From Eubacterium sp. UBA4343 (lineage in GTDB: Bacteria > Bacillota > Clostridia > Lachnospirales > Lachnospiraceae): a DNA stretch of 29,950 nt. This document shows, piece after piece, positions 10,301-17,181 of this stretch (position 1 is its first letter; each line of letters starts with the position of its first letter). The translations under genes and the position numbers were made by a program. The notes under the pieces were generated by a model. That model was given only the letters and a program-made list of their open reading frames with translations. It made no database searches and was not told the DNA's origin. The DNA lies in the NCBI GenBank assembly GCA_002394235.1, contig DGTF01000077.1:1-29950 (forward strand), given 5' to 3'.

Positions 10301-13300
10301 TCACAGGACTTCCTGAAGGGTATACGGCAGATGTAACTGTCAGCGGCAGTATTACCAATGCTGGGACAGCGGATAATGTTGTTGGAAGAGTTGTAATTAA
10401 AGATGCATCCGGGAATGATGTTACGGATCAGTTCAAGACAATCACGAAGAATAACGGAAAGCTTACTGTTACCAAACGGAGCGTTACACCGACCTCGGAC
10501 AGCGTGACCAGAGAATACAATGGCACAGCGCTGACAGCTCCGAATGTTACAGTAGGCGGCGATGGATTCGTGGATGGCGAAGTGACGGATCTCAAGGCAA
10601 CCGGCACGATCACCACTGTCGGCAGCGTAACAAATACCATTGCTTATACTGAAGGAACTAGCTTCAAAGCTGACAACTACGAGATCAAAAAGAATGAAGG
10701 AACGCTGACGATTACTGCCAATACCGCAGCAATTGAAGTAAGAGCAGATAGCGACAGCAAGACTTATGATGGCACAGCTCTGACAAAGAACAGCTACAGT
10801 GTCACTGGTCTTCCTGAGGGATTTGCGGCGGAAGCAACAGTGACTGGAAGTATCACTGATACTGGAACAGCTGATAACGTAATTTCCTCCGTGGTCATCA
10901 GGAAAGGTAATGAAAATGTAACGGATCAGTTCTCCAATGTTACGAAGACAAATGGAACGCTGACGGTTACTGTGAGAAAAGTGACATTGACCTCTGGATC
11001 AGCAAGCAAGGCATATGACGGTGTTGCTTTGACGAGACCGGAAGTAACGATTGCGGGCGACGGGTTTGTCACTGGCGAAGTAAGTGATGTCAAGGCAGCT
11101 GGCAGCATCACAAAAGTCGGCAGTGCAACGAACACCATCAAATACAATGAGAATAATGGATTCAAGGCGAGCAACTACGAAATCACCAAGATTGAAGGAA
11201 CACTGAGGATCACTGCGAATACTGCAGCCATCAAGGTGACAGCGGATAGTGCCAGCAAGACTTATGATGGCACCCCTCTGACAAAGAATATTTACAGGAT
11301 TGAAGGACTGCCTGAAGGATTCACTGAGAAAGTGACTGTAAGCGGAACGATTACGGATGCTGGTACTGCCGTAAACGAAGTGAAGTCTGCAGTTATCCTG
11401 AAAGACGGCAAAGATGTCACCGATCAGTTTACGAACATTGAGAATGCGAGCGGAACGCTGACAGTGAATAAGCGTACTGTGAATCTGAAATCTGACAGCG
11501 CAAGCAAGGTATTTGACGGAACGGCACTGACGGCACCGGATGTTACTGTAACTGGTGATGGATTCGTGACTGGTGAAGTAACGGATCTCAAGGCAGTAGG
11601 AACGATCACGAAGGCTGGCAGCGTAAAGAACGAAATCAGATATACGGAAAAGAGCGGATTCAAAGCTGACAACTACACGATCACGAAGGACGAAGGCATT
11701 CTGACAATCACTCAGAATGAAGATGAGATTGTAGTCAATGCGAAGAACGCTTCCAGGGCTTATGACGGAACTGCTCTGACTGAGGGAGGCTCTGAGGTGA
11801 TCGGACTTCCGAATGGCTATACAGCTGAAGTCACAGTAACTGGCAGCATCACTGATGTCGGAACTGCTGAAAACAAAGTAACATCTGTAGTCATCAAGAA
11901 GGGAGACGAAGATGTTACGGATCAGTTCAAGACAATTACGGAGAATAACGGCACACTGACCATTACGAAACGGAATGTAACGCTGACTTCGGAAAGCCAG
12001 ACCAGAGAATACAATGGCACAGCGCTGACCGCTCCGAATGTTACAGTAGGCGGCGATGGATTCGTGGATGGCGAAGCTACGGACATCAAGGCAACCGGCT
12101 CGATCACGAAAGCAGGAAGCGCTGCAAACCCGATTACCTATACTGAAGGAACTGGCTTCAAAGCTGGAAACTATGAAATCAGGAAGACTGAGGGAACGCT
12201 GACGGTTACAGCTAATACTGCGGAAATCACAGTAACAGCAGGCAGCGACAGCAAGACTTATGATGGCGAAGTACTGACAAAGAGTACTTACACCATTAAT
12301 GGGCTGCCAGCAGGGTTCACTCCGACTGTCATGGTAAGCGGCAGTATCACATCTGCTGGAACGGCTGATAACGTAGTCACATCCGTAGTGATCAGGAAAG
12401 ATGGCGAAGATGTTACCGATCAGTTCTCCAATATCAGGAAAGCAAAAGGGACATTGACCGTTACCAAGCGTATGGTGCATCTGGAGTCAGTAAGTGCAAG
12501 CAAACAGTATGATGGTACAGCACTGACAGCACCAGACGTGACAGTTTCCGGAGACGGATTTGTAACTGGTGAAGTTACGAATCTCAAGGCAACCAGCAGC
12601 ATCACAGATGTCGGGTCAACAGAGAACGCAATCAGCTATACCAAGGAACTTGGAAAATTCAAAGAGAACAACTACATCATCACAAAGCAAGTAGGAACTC
12701 TGACCGTTGACATTAACACTACCGAAATCACATTTACAGCTGCTGACGGAAACAAAGAATATGACGGAACAGCATTGACAGCATCAGATGTAACGGTGAC
12801 GGGTCTCCCGGAGGGCTTTACTGCAGAGGGTGTGGCTGCAGGCAGCATCGTAAATGTATGGGAGTCAGGAAATGATGACAATCGAAACAACCATGTTGTA
12901 AAAGTGGCTATTTATAACGGGGATGGAAAAGAGGTAACGGGATATTTCAAGAATGTAAAGAAAGTAGCAGGAATCTTGACCATTACCCCAAAATCAATCA
13001 CCCTGAAGAGCGGTAGCGCTACCAAGCCTTTCGACGGCAAGCCACTGACAAATCACACACTTGTACTTGGCGATGATATCATTTCGTTAACGATGCTGGC
13101 AGATAAAAATGATCTGACAATAGCAGACGATGACAAGCTTGCTCTCGGAATAGCAGAAAAGGATCAGATTACCTTCAATTTCACTGGAAGTCAGACTTAT
13201 GTCGGATCAAGCGAAAATACCTTTGAATACACGATCAGTGAAAAAGCTCAGACCAGGGTTCAGCCGAGTCTGGCGGAAGCACTGAAGACGGTGGATCCGA

Positions 13301-14487
13301 AGGAAGAAGACGATAAGGTATCGAAGAACTACACGGAGAACTACGAGATTAGTCTCGAGTTCGGAGAGCTGGAAGTAACGGACAACGAAGTTACGCCGGA
13401 TAAGGTAGTGACAAAGACACATGAAGACAAGACATATCAGATTGGAGATTCGATTGAATTTACAATCAACGTAACAAATATTTATGACGATGTGAGAACC
13501 ATCATCCTGCAGGAGCAGGACGGCGTTGCCTTTGAGGATGGTGCGGATTCCGTTACATTCGAGAATGTAAAGCCGGGAGAAGCAAGAACTGCGAAGGCTG
13601 TTCACGTGGTAACTGCGGCGGATATCGAGGCCGGAGAGTACAGAAACACCGTGAAAGCCGTGTTTGAGAAAGCCGGCGGCAGTGAGCCGGGCGGCAATCC
13701 CGACGAGCCGGGTAAGACATGGGAGGCTTCTGACACAGAGGATGATTTCGCACACATGACGATCAGCAAGGAAGTTACAAGCAATCCGAAGAACGGCAGC
13801 AAGTATGTGGCGGGAGAAACGGTAACGTATCGGATTACCGTGTCTAACGACGGAACTGTTACCCTGACGGGACTTGTGATTACGGACGATCTTACCAATG
13901 CGACATGGACGGCGGACAGCCTCATGGCAGGTGATACGCTGACTTATACGACATCCTATACTGTGACGGCGGCAGACGCAGCAAACGGAAGTGTGACAAA
14001 TGTAGTGGCAGGACAGGCGGATGGCCTCAATACACCGGATCCAGGAACCGCAACCGTAACAACGGAAGCAGAAGAATCTGAGGAACCGGAGAATCCGGAA
14101 CCGACGCCACCGACGAAACCGGAGGAGACGGTTACCCCGACACCGGTACCTGTGGAACCGGAAGAGCCTGAACCCGAGGAGCCGACGAAACCCGAAGAGC
14201 CGACACAGCCTGAAAAACCGGTAATTAGACCGCAGACAACGGTTACCCCTACACCGCTGGTGACTGTACCTCCGACGGAACTGCCGTCGACCAGACCAGT
14301 CCATACCGGGAATACAATCCGGAAGAATCCGGATACAATTCAGGAGGAGAGAACAAAACTCGTTCATACCGGAGCGGTTCGGACCGGTGACGCTGGAATG
14401 ATTGGAGTCAACGTGATTATCGTGCTCGGAGCAGCAGCCGGAATCGGCGTTCTCATTCGTAAGAGAAAAAAGGAGAAGAAACAGTAA
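4354..14487 (+). CDS. Giant secreted repeat protein with InlB-type and YDG/MBG-type repeats, wall-anchored
   Basis: Predicted surface protein of 3377 residues. ATG 4354 is chosen because GGAGGGAG (4341-4348) lies just upstream; the ATG at 4339 lacks a ribosome binding site. Order of parts: signal peptide (1 to about 32, KKRRRQR then a hydrophobic run); Ala/Thr/Gln/Glu-rich linker (to about 190); beta-rich domain (about 190-320); InlB/Listeria-Bacteroides-type repeats with GYxFxxW and TLYAVW motifs (about 324-1120); 22 alternating modules of about 81 and 85 residues with YDGTALT and GDGFV or GLPEGF motifs (about 1122-3011); two DUF11-like domains (about 3013-3240); Pro/Thr/Glu-rich wall spacer (about 3243-3316); and a sorting-like end with VRTGD at 3342-3346, a membrane segment (3349-3368) and a basic tail. 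It probably serves in adhesion or matrix formation. Ligand and function are unproven. There is no sortase gene in the window. Confidence 0.9.
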   Translation: MKKRRRQRFLSLMLVLCMIASAGMMTPLNTSADSTDVNLTEETQQAESALTGGAAADQIQAAAADTETDIVSVTQNQETMTAADTQTADTGALPEEAAAPAAEQTDAGTGQTGAGTEQSDPAVSESANLAETASGSQATEGQTEVSTDGTQGTVNAEAPAADEEQKTEQKQDSEETEVSWPAQTFTGHANNITVNVTAAEGIFPEGTTMVTTAVSAQTAKAIANAASDAEAEVVDAIGVDISFRDASGNEIEPKDGRNVQVSMTVDTASSLDGDKFSVVHQSDDGNVQKVTENATAEGAVFESGEFSIYVITGEGLEPKPAIATYYFHDAYGNQIGDVQKVKNGETVYAPTTPERSGYKFLGWSYKPGVSSIQEGDPGEFDTLAASVSTTGEVHLYPVFQQAYYVFFLDNQGRVSTTKEGVSEETISVTDVTIPLDSTHSLTGWYTEAELINKVESESVTLSDHNVTLYPKVEEGHYLYFSSGEGASYVKPVFVAAGKNTVKPDAPTRPGYTFKHWSASEDGSEYAFGSTISEDTTLYAVWEADNNTEYTVIFWKQSVNDSQYAKGSEKTYDYAESDTRTGKTGATVSPTINDQKKAYTGFTYNDSKSTQVTINGDGTTILNVYYDRNLLTINFYKRQYVWSSWAIDKTFTGLYGQTLGLYGYTWPDENDWYNKDHSKRLTFLDAFIFDTLNDYGNDKTINLYGYKSDGRIEVKHYKQNLDGSYSYNRPANTTKSVGGTFYFSNKYTGFTVDSFVVTGNQPKESDKWKTASPNGSTYFSANLHIRYTRNTYKLAYYNYNNVVKEGELLYEASLNSYSSYVPTRPAGLPEAYTFQGWFKDKECTVPFDFGSTMPANDVMIYAKWAAPTYTATVHTKMEGTDTPIQLTIDYGSKINENDMPTVKDSDGNIILEGSSSNTVTVTVPEGHTWAGWATKSGNDYIIYNFSTEVYSDIALYPYYINGEKYTVTYSLGEGKGTAPTDSKQYSQNAYADIQPASGITPPEGKTFLYWGHGTDKYYPGDKVKITGNLELTAVYGETSLLTSITYHPNYPAGSGLSNSPTTVDNQANNTAIALEKAGFAAPDKYYFAYWKDDSGKRYDVGTKIGIDNSSANNLYAVWEQKKEITLTANSGTFTYDGTEHTSSGVVTDTFVIDGVTYTVSGYTTESPVKTDAGTYTNNISGTYAVKGNNGIDVTDHFTIQTVDGLLTISKRTVHLKSESASKQYDGTALTAPTVTVSGDGFVTGEVTDLKATGTITESGSVTNEIKYTEQSGFKAGNYEITKSEGTLTVTQNDAKIIVTAGSDTKLYDGTALTKNSYTITGLPEGFTSVVMISGSITDAGTAENKVTSVTIKKGDQDVTSQFSGIEKVNGTLTVDKRTVHLKSESASKQYDGTALTAPTVTVSGDGFVTGEVTDLKATGTITESGSVTNEIKYTEQSGFKADNYTVTMDEGTLTITQNENEIVVNAKNTSKTYDGTALTESAADVTGLPEGYTAEVNVTGSIIDAGTADNVVGTVVIKDASGNDVTDQFKTITKNNGTLTVTKRTVTLTSDSVTREYDGTALTAPNVTVGGDGFVDGEVTDLKATGTITTVGSVTNTIAYTEGTSFKAGNYEIKKNEGTLAITANTAAIEVKADSDSKTYDGTALTKSSYSVTGVPEGFRAEVKVSGSITDVGTAANKVVSVTINKNGVDVTGQFSGIQTAEGTLTVEKRKVTLTSESASKAYDGVALTRPEVTIAGDGFVTGEVSDVKATGIITKVGSVANTIAYTAEARFKAGNYEITKSEGTLTVTQNDAKIIVTAGSDTKLYNGTELANNSYSIDGLPGEFTAEVTVRGSITDAGTAENKVTSVVIKKDSENVTDQFSDITKTSGTLTVTKRMVTLKSESASKPFDGTPLTRPDVIVSGDGFVDGEVSNLKAKGSITKAGSVTNTIEYIENSGFKAENYTITKDEGTLTITQNENEIVVNAKNAEKKYDGSPLTMNEADVTGLPEGYTADVTVSGSITNAGTADNVVGRVVIKDASGNDVTDQFKTITKNNGKLTVTKRSVTPTSDSVTREYNGTALTAPNVTVGGDGFVDGEVTDLKATGTITTVGSVTNTIAYTEGTSFKADNYEIKKNEGTLTITANTAAIEVRADSDSKTYDGTALTKNSYSVTGLPEGFAAEATVTGSITDTGTADNVISSVVIRKGNENVTDQFSNVTKTNGTLTVTVRKVTLTSGSASKAYDGVALTRPEVTIAGDGFVTGEVSDVKAAGSITKVGSATNTIKYNENNGFKASNYEITKIEGTLRITANTAAIKVTADSASKTYDGTPLTKNIYRIEGLPEGFTEKVTVSGTITDAGTAVNEVKSAVILKDGKDVTDQFTNIENASGTLTVNKRTVNLKSDSASKVFDGTALTAPDVTVTGDGFVTGEVTDLKAVGTITKAGSVKNEIRYTEKSGFKADNYTITKDEGILTITQNEDEIVVNAKNASRAYDGTALTEGGSEVIGLPNGYTAEVTVTGSITDVGTAENKVTSVVIKKGDEDVTDQFKTITENNGTLTITKRNVTLTSESQTREYNGTALTAPNVTVGGDGFVDGEATDIKATGSITKAGSAANPITYTEGTGFKAGNYEIRKTEGTLTVTANTAEITVTAGSDSKTYDGEVLTKSTYTINGLPAGFTPTVMVSGSITSAGTADNVVTSVVIRKDGEDVTDQFSNIRKAKGTLTVTKRMVHLESVSASKQYDGTALTAPDVTVSGDGFVTGEVTNLKATSSITDVGSTENAISYTKELGKFKENNYIITKQVGTLTVDINTTEITFTAADGNKEYDGTALTASDVTVTGLPEGFTAEGVAAGSIVNVWESGNDDNRNNHVVKVAIYNGDGKEVTGYFKNVKKVAGILTITPKSITLKSGSATKPFDGKPLTNHTLVLGDDIISLTMLADKNDLTIADDDKLALGIAEKDQITFNFTGSQTYVGSSENTFEYTISEKAQTRVQPSLAEALKTVDPKEEDDKVSKNYTENYEISLEFGELEVTDNEVTPDKVVTKTHEDKTYQIGDSIEFTINVTNIYDDVRTIILQEQDGVAFEDGADSVTFENVKPGEARTAKAVHVVTAADIEAGEYRNTVKAVFEKAGGSEPGGNPDEPGKTWEASDTEDDFAHMTISKEVTSNPKNGSKYVAGETVTYRITVSNDGTVTLTGLVITDDLTNATWTADSLMAGDTLTYTTSYTVTAADAANGSVTNVVAGQADGLNTPDPGTATVTTEAEESEEPENPEPTPPTKPEETVTPTPVPVEPEEPEPEEPTKPEEPTQPEKPVIRPQTTVTPTPLVTVPPTELPSTRPVHTGNTIRKNPDTIQEERTKLVHTGAVRTGDAGMIGVNVIIVLGAAAGIGVLIRKRKKEKKQ
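7984..9480 (+). repeat. Higher-order repeat unit 1 (1497 bases, 499 residues)
   Basis: Three A+B pairs form one unit. Fixed landmarks recur exactly 1497 bases later in unit 2: the GATTCAAAG at 8165 recurs at 9662, the GAATGAAAAC at 8721 at 10218, and the GACAGCGTGACC at 9001 at 10498. Confidence 0.88.
9481..10977 (+). repeat. Higher-order repeat unit 2 (1497 bases, 499 residues)
   Basis: Second copy of the three-pair unit. Its AAGGCATATG at 9511 recurs at 11008 in unit 3, again 1497 bases on. Long runs, for example around 10541-10670, are nearly identical to unit 1 around 9044-9173. Confidence 0.88.
10978..12471 (+). repeat. Higher-order repeat unit 3 (1494 bases)
   Basis: Third copy, one codon shorter than the others: ACCAGAGAAT is at 9010, 10507 and 12001. 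It is more diverged from units 1 and 2 than they are from each other at several modules. Confidence 0.85.
12472..13386 (+). repeat. Partial, divergent fourth higher-order unit
   Basis: It begins with an A module resembling the first module of unit 1 (VSASKQYDGTALTAP), then a B module with an Asn/Asp-rich insert and a long aberrant A-like module whose FDGKPLT core is followed by unrelated sequence before NYEISLEFGELEV. It caps the array. Confidence 0.7.
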
Positions 14488-14539
14488 CGGGGACCGGCGC
14501 TCTCATTCACAAAAGAAAAAGGAGAAGAAACAGTAACGG
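14446..14539 (+). repeat. Tandem duplication of the 3' end of the surface-protein gene
   Basis: The last 45 bases around the stop codon (14446-14490) are repeated at 14496-14539 after a five-base GGACC spacer. The second copy has lost one A from the A-run and has a few substitutions. It lies after the TAA and is not translated. Confidence 0.85.
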
Positions 14540-14597
14540 CATATGGCATGGATCGATAAGTATTGTGCCAGATGACAAAAACTAATTGAGAAGCATG

Positions 14598-14660
14598 GGG
14601 CAGCCCTCTCTTACAGCGGGAAATACCGCAGCCGGAGAGGGCTGCCTCTTATGCCCCTTA
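14598..14660 (+). terminator. Terminator-like hairpin after the surface-protein gene
   Basis: GGCAGCCCTCTC (14599-14610) pairs perfectly with 14635-14646, and a GCGG/CCGC hairpin is nested in the loop. The following sequence (TCTTATGCCCCTTATTAAT) is only moderately T-rich, so termination strength is uncertain. Confidence 0.6.
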
Positions 14661-14705
14661 TTAATGAATTATTAAAAAGAAATTAATACATTCTCAACTT
14701 TACAG

Positions 14706-14734
14706 TTGACGAATGACGCTGTTTTTTATATAGT
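14706..14734 (+). promoter_or_regulatory. Strong sigmaA promoter of the opp operon
   Basis: TTGACG (14706-14711), a 17-base spacer and TATAGT (14729-14734). Transcription should start near 14741, about 168 bases before the oppB start. Confidence 0.7.
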
Positions 14735-14780
14735 ATTTATTATCATTCGAATAGGTGTAGAATAAAATAAGCAGACATGA

Positions 14781-14825
14781 TGTACAAGCTGTGCAGATCT
14801 CGATCTGTACACTTTTTTTTTCTTT
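14781..14825 (+). terminator. Leader hairpin with U-tract, candidate attenuator before oppB
   Basis: GTGCAGATC (14791-14799) pairs with GATCTGTAC (14802-14810) with one G-U pair, followed by nine T in 14813-14821. An alternative outer pairing uses the two TGTACA copies at 14781-14786 and 14806-14811. It sits between the predicted start site and oppB, so it would end transcription early unless relieved, or would produce an RNA of about 80 bases. Confidence 0.65.
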
Positions 14826-14908
14826 ATTACTGTAAAGCGTTAATTTAGAAGAAAGACAGAGGTTACACAGCACCGAGGCAGTCTCTGCTTAGAAAAGAGG
14901 AGGAAAAA

Positions 14909-15817
14909 TTGACTAAGTACATGGTAAAACGTGTGGTGCTGGCGATTGCGTCCATCATCATCGTTACACTCATCACATTCTTTGTTATGAACCTGATCCC
15001 GGGAGGGCCTTTCACGGCGGAGAAGGCTCCGAGCCAGGCGGTTATGGACGCGCTGACAAAGCGGTACAATCTGGATAAGCCCCTGGGGGAGCAGTACCTT
15101 CTCTATATGAGAAATCTTCTGCATGGAGACTGGGGAATTGATATGAAGAACGGAAGAGAGATCGGCCCGGATCTTTTCTCCAAGTTCGCGGTTTCCGCGA
15201 AGCTGGGCGGAATCGCCATGATCATCGCTGTTGTATTCGGCGTGATTCTCGGCTCCATTGCTGCGCTGAAGCGGAATAAGGTGCCGGACCGTATCATTAT
15301 CTTCTTCACGACGCTGGGTACGGCGATGCCTTCTTTTATTCTGGCAACTCTGCTGCTTCTGGTGTTCTGTGTGCAGCTCGCAATTTTCCCGGTATTCAGC
15401 TCAAATCCGAGCCTTGTGCTTCCCGTGATTTCTCTGGCTGTCTATCCGACGGCGTATATTACGCGTCTGACGAAGACATCGATGCTGGACGCGCTGAGTC
15501 AGGACTATATCCGCACCGCGCGTGCGAAGGGCGTCAGCCGGTCAAAGATCATTTTCGTGCACGCGCTGAAGAACGGTCTGATTCCTGTTGTGACCTATCT
15601 CGGACCGCAGATTGCATATATCATCACAGGATCGATGGTCGTGGAGACAATCTTCACTGTTCCGGGCCTTGGAACCTATTTTGTGAAAGCCATTACCGAC
15701 CGGAACTACTCCGTGATCATGGCGACAACGATCTTCCTCGCGGTTCTGATGATCGTTGCAAACCTGATTACCGATATTGTATACAAGCTGATCGATCCGA
15801 GAATCAATTTTGAATGA
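14909..15817 (+). CDS. oppB: Oligopeptide/dipeptide ABC transporter permease, OppB/DppB type
   Basis: Integral membrane permease of 302 residues that with OppC forms the channel for peptide import. The TTG at 14909 is chosen because GAGGAGG (14897-14903) is five bases upstream; the next ATG (14921) would be too far from it. The N-terminus (KRVVLAIASIIIVTLITFFVMNLIPGGPF-like, split here into a membrane helix and a PGGPF turn) is characteristic of DppB/OppB. The EAA-type loop for ATPase contact is visible as IRTARAKGVSRSKIIFVHALKN, followed by the conserved GLGTYFVKAI end. Length is normal. It is the first gene of an operon in order B-C-D-F-A. Substrate (di- or oligopeptide, or nickel) cannot be settled from sequence. 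Confidence 0.93.
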   Translation: MTKYMVKRVVLAIASIIIVTLITFFVMNLIPGGPFTAEKAPSQAVMDALTKRYNLDKPLGEQYLLYMRNLLHGDWGIDMKNGREIGPDLFSKFAVSAKLGGIAMIIAVVFGVILGSIAALKRNKVPDRIIIFFTTLGTAMPSFILATLLLLVFCVQLAIFPVFSSNPSLVLPVISLAVYPTAYITRLTKTSMLDALSQDYIRTARAKGVSRSKIIFVHALKNGLIPVVTYLGPQIAYIITGSMVVETIFTVPGLGTYFVKAITDRNYSVIMATTIFLAVLMIVANLITDIVYKLIDPRINFE

Positions 15818-15838
15818 TCGCACAGAAGGAGCTTTGAA

Positions 15839-16930
15839 ATGACTGAAACAGAGAATATATACAAGAAACGCCAGATTCTGTCTGCGCAGATCGATCTGAG
15901 CAAATTTAATAAGAAGAATTTTGAAAAGGCAACCGATGAGGAGAAGAAACAGCAGGATGTTATGGGGGAGTCCTCTACATTTCTGAAGGACGGACTCCGC
16001 CGTCTGAGAAAAAACCACATGGCGATGGCTTCCATCGTTGTGCTCATCCTTCTGATTGTGGCGATCATCGTGATCCCGATGATTGTTCCGTACAGCTACA
16101 GTGACATGATTACCGTGAACGGTCATCGTGACGGTACGGCGGTCAATCTGCCGCCAATGTACTATTCGCAGCGGGAGCTGCAGTACATGCAGAGCACCGG
16201 AGTGAGACTTTTTCCACACATTCTTGGAACCGATTCCCTGGGGCGTGATTACTTCATCCGTGTCGTATACGGAACGAGAGTCAGCCTGTCTGTCGGTGTC
16301 GTATCGGCGGTCATGGTTCTGATCATCGGTGTCCTCTACGGAACGATCTCCGGATATTTCGGCGGCAAGGTGGACCTGATCATGATGCGTATTGTCGATA
16401 TCATCTATTCTCTGCCGGACATGCTGATCATCATTCTTCTGTCCGTGGTACTGAACGCGCGGCTGACGCCTCTGATTAAGGGAACCGTGCTCGCGAAGCT
16501 CGGCGGCAACATGCTGGCGATGTTTATCGTGTTTGCTCTCCTGTACTGGGTCGGCATGGCCCGGCTGGTCAGAGGACAGATCCTTTCGATCAAGAACAAT
16601 GAGTACATCCTCGCGGCAAAGGCGATCGGAACGCCGAATGGTCAGATCATGAGAAAACATGTCGTGCCGAATGTACTTTCCATTATTATCATTACAACGG
16701 CGCTTCAGGTGCCGAGTGCTATTTTCACCGAAAGCTACCTTTCCTTCCTCGGACTTGGTGTCAATCTTCCGATGACATCCCTCGGATCCCTGGCAAATGA
16801 TGCCCGGGCCACGATTACCTCTGCACCATACCGTCTGCTGGTTCCCGCGCTGGTTATCGTAGTCATCGTTCTTGCGCTGAACCTGATCGGCGACGGGCTC
16901 CGGGACGCGTTTGACTCGAAGCTGAACTGA
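15839..16930 (+). CDS. oppC: Oligopeptide/dipeptide ABC transporter permease, OppC/DppC type
   Basis: Second permease, 363 residues, starting at ATG 15839 behind AAGGAG, 21 bases after oppB. A cytosolic N-terminal stretch of about 60 mostly charged residues is longer than in many DppC proteins. It is followed by the conserved membrane entry KNHMAMASIVVLI and the motif HILGTDSLGRDYFIRVVYGTRVSL (read as two adjoining parts). The ATPase-contact loop is AAKAIGTPNGQIMRKHVVPN and the C-terminal SYLSFLGLGV segment is typical. It acts with OppB in the inner membrane. The gene is separated from oppD by an unusually long, hairpin-rich 251-base spacer. Confidence 0.93.
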   Translation: MTETENIYKKRQILSAQIDLSKFNKKNFEKATDEEKKQQDVMGESSTFLKDGLRRLRKNHMAMASIVVLILLIVAIIVIPMIVPYSYSDMITVNGHRDGTAVNLPPMYYSQRELQYMQSTGVRLFPHILGTDSLGRDYFIRVVYGTRVSLSVGVVSAVMVLIIGVLYGTISGYFGGKVDLIMMRIVDIIYSLPDMLIIILLSVVLNARLTPLIKGTVLAKLGGNMLAMFIVFALLYWVGMARLVRGQILSIKNNEYILAAKAIGTPNGQIMRKHVVPNVLSIIIITTALQVPSAIFTESYLSFLGLGVNLPMTSLGSLANDARATITSAPYRLLVPALVIVVIVLALNLIGDGLRDAFDSKLN

Positions 16931-17181
16931 CAGATCCGGCATTGCCGGAGCTGGGGTATGTCAAGCCTCTGTCGGGTGTATGCCAGGCAGGGACGCTGAT
17001 CGATGGTGCCGGATAAAAGCTGCGGTATGGAGGACCTATAGGTCTTATACCAGAACGGGTGCTGATTGACGGCGCCGGATGTAGGTTCCAGGAGAATTTC
17101 CTGAGAGGTGCGGTGTTTACCGGAAAAATGGTACCTGAATTTTTCCGGAAAATCAGAAAGGATGAAAGGACAGAGAAAATC
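16931..17181 (+). promoter_or_regulatory. Hairpin-rich oppC-oppD spacer
   Basis: Four inverted repeats are visible: CCGGC/GCCGG (16936-16948); GGTAT/ATACC (17024-17028 with 17047-17051), enclosing the 12-base palindrome GACCTATAGGTC (17033-17044); and the perfect nine-base pair CCGGAAAAA/TTTTTCCGG (17120-17128 with 17140-17148). A CTGATYGAYGGYGCCGGAT block occurs twice, at about 16996 and 17061. There is no clear promoter. It probably tunes mRNA processing or stability between the permease and ATPase genes. Confidence 0.5.

Larger units (their letters stand above)
7717..13386 (+). repeat. Array of 22 alternating YDG/MBG-type modules within the surface protein
   Basis: Eleven B-type modules (about 85 residues: a YDGTALT core, GLPEGFTAEV, ITDAGTA, then VTDQF) alternate strictly with eleven A-type modules (about 81 residues: SASKxYDGTALT, GDGFVTGEV, then FKAGNYEI). 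Each type ends in a GTLTVT-like strand, and B modules then carry a KR-type pair. The first B module and the last A module are the most divergent, as expected for the ends of an expanded array. Each pair spans about 500 bases. Confidence 0.9.

Noticed and set aside
10999..12480. Long open frame of 493 codons on the minus strand, and several shorter ones, opposite the repeat array
   Set aside because: They mirror the periodic codon pattern of the repeats, show matching periodic sequence themselves, lack ribosome binding sites and lie wholly inside the clearly coding surface-protein gene.
7981..12600. Regular repeats that could suggest a CRISPR array
   Set aside because: Units are in-frame coding modules of about 500 bases per pair, without short identical repeats separated by unique spacers.
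15542..16942. 466-codon open frame on the minus strand opposite oppB and oppC
   Set aside because: It covers two well-recognised permease genes and encodes an Arg/His/Asp-rich sequence typical of a shadow frame.
16931..17181. Upstream extension of OppD from 17059
   Set aside because: The extra residues have no family similarity; OppD homologues start close to the [10 protein letters not shown] segment and the upstream bases form hairpins.
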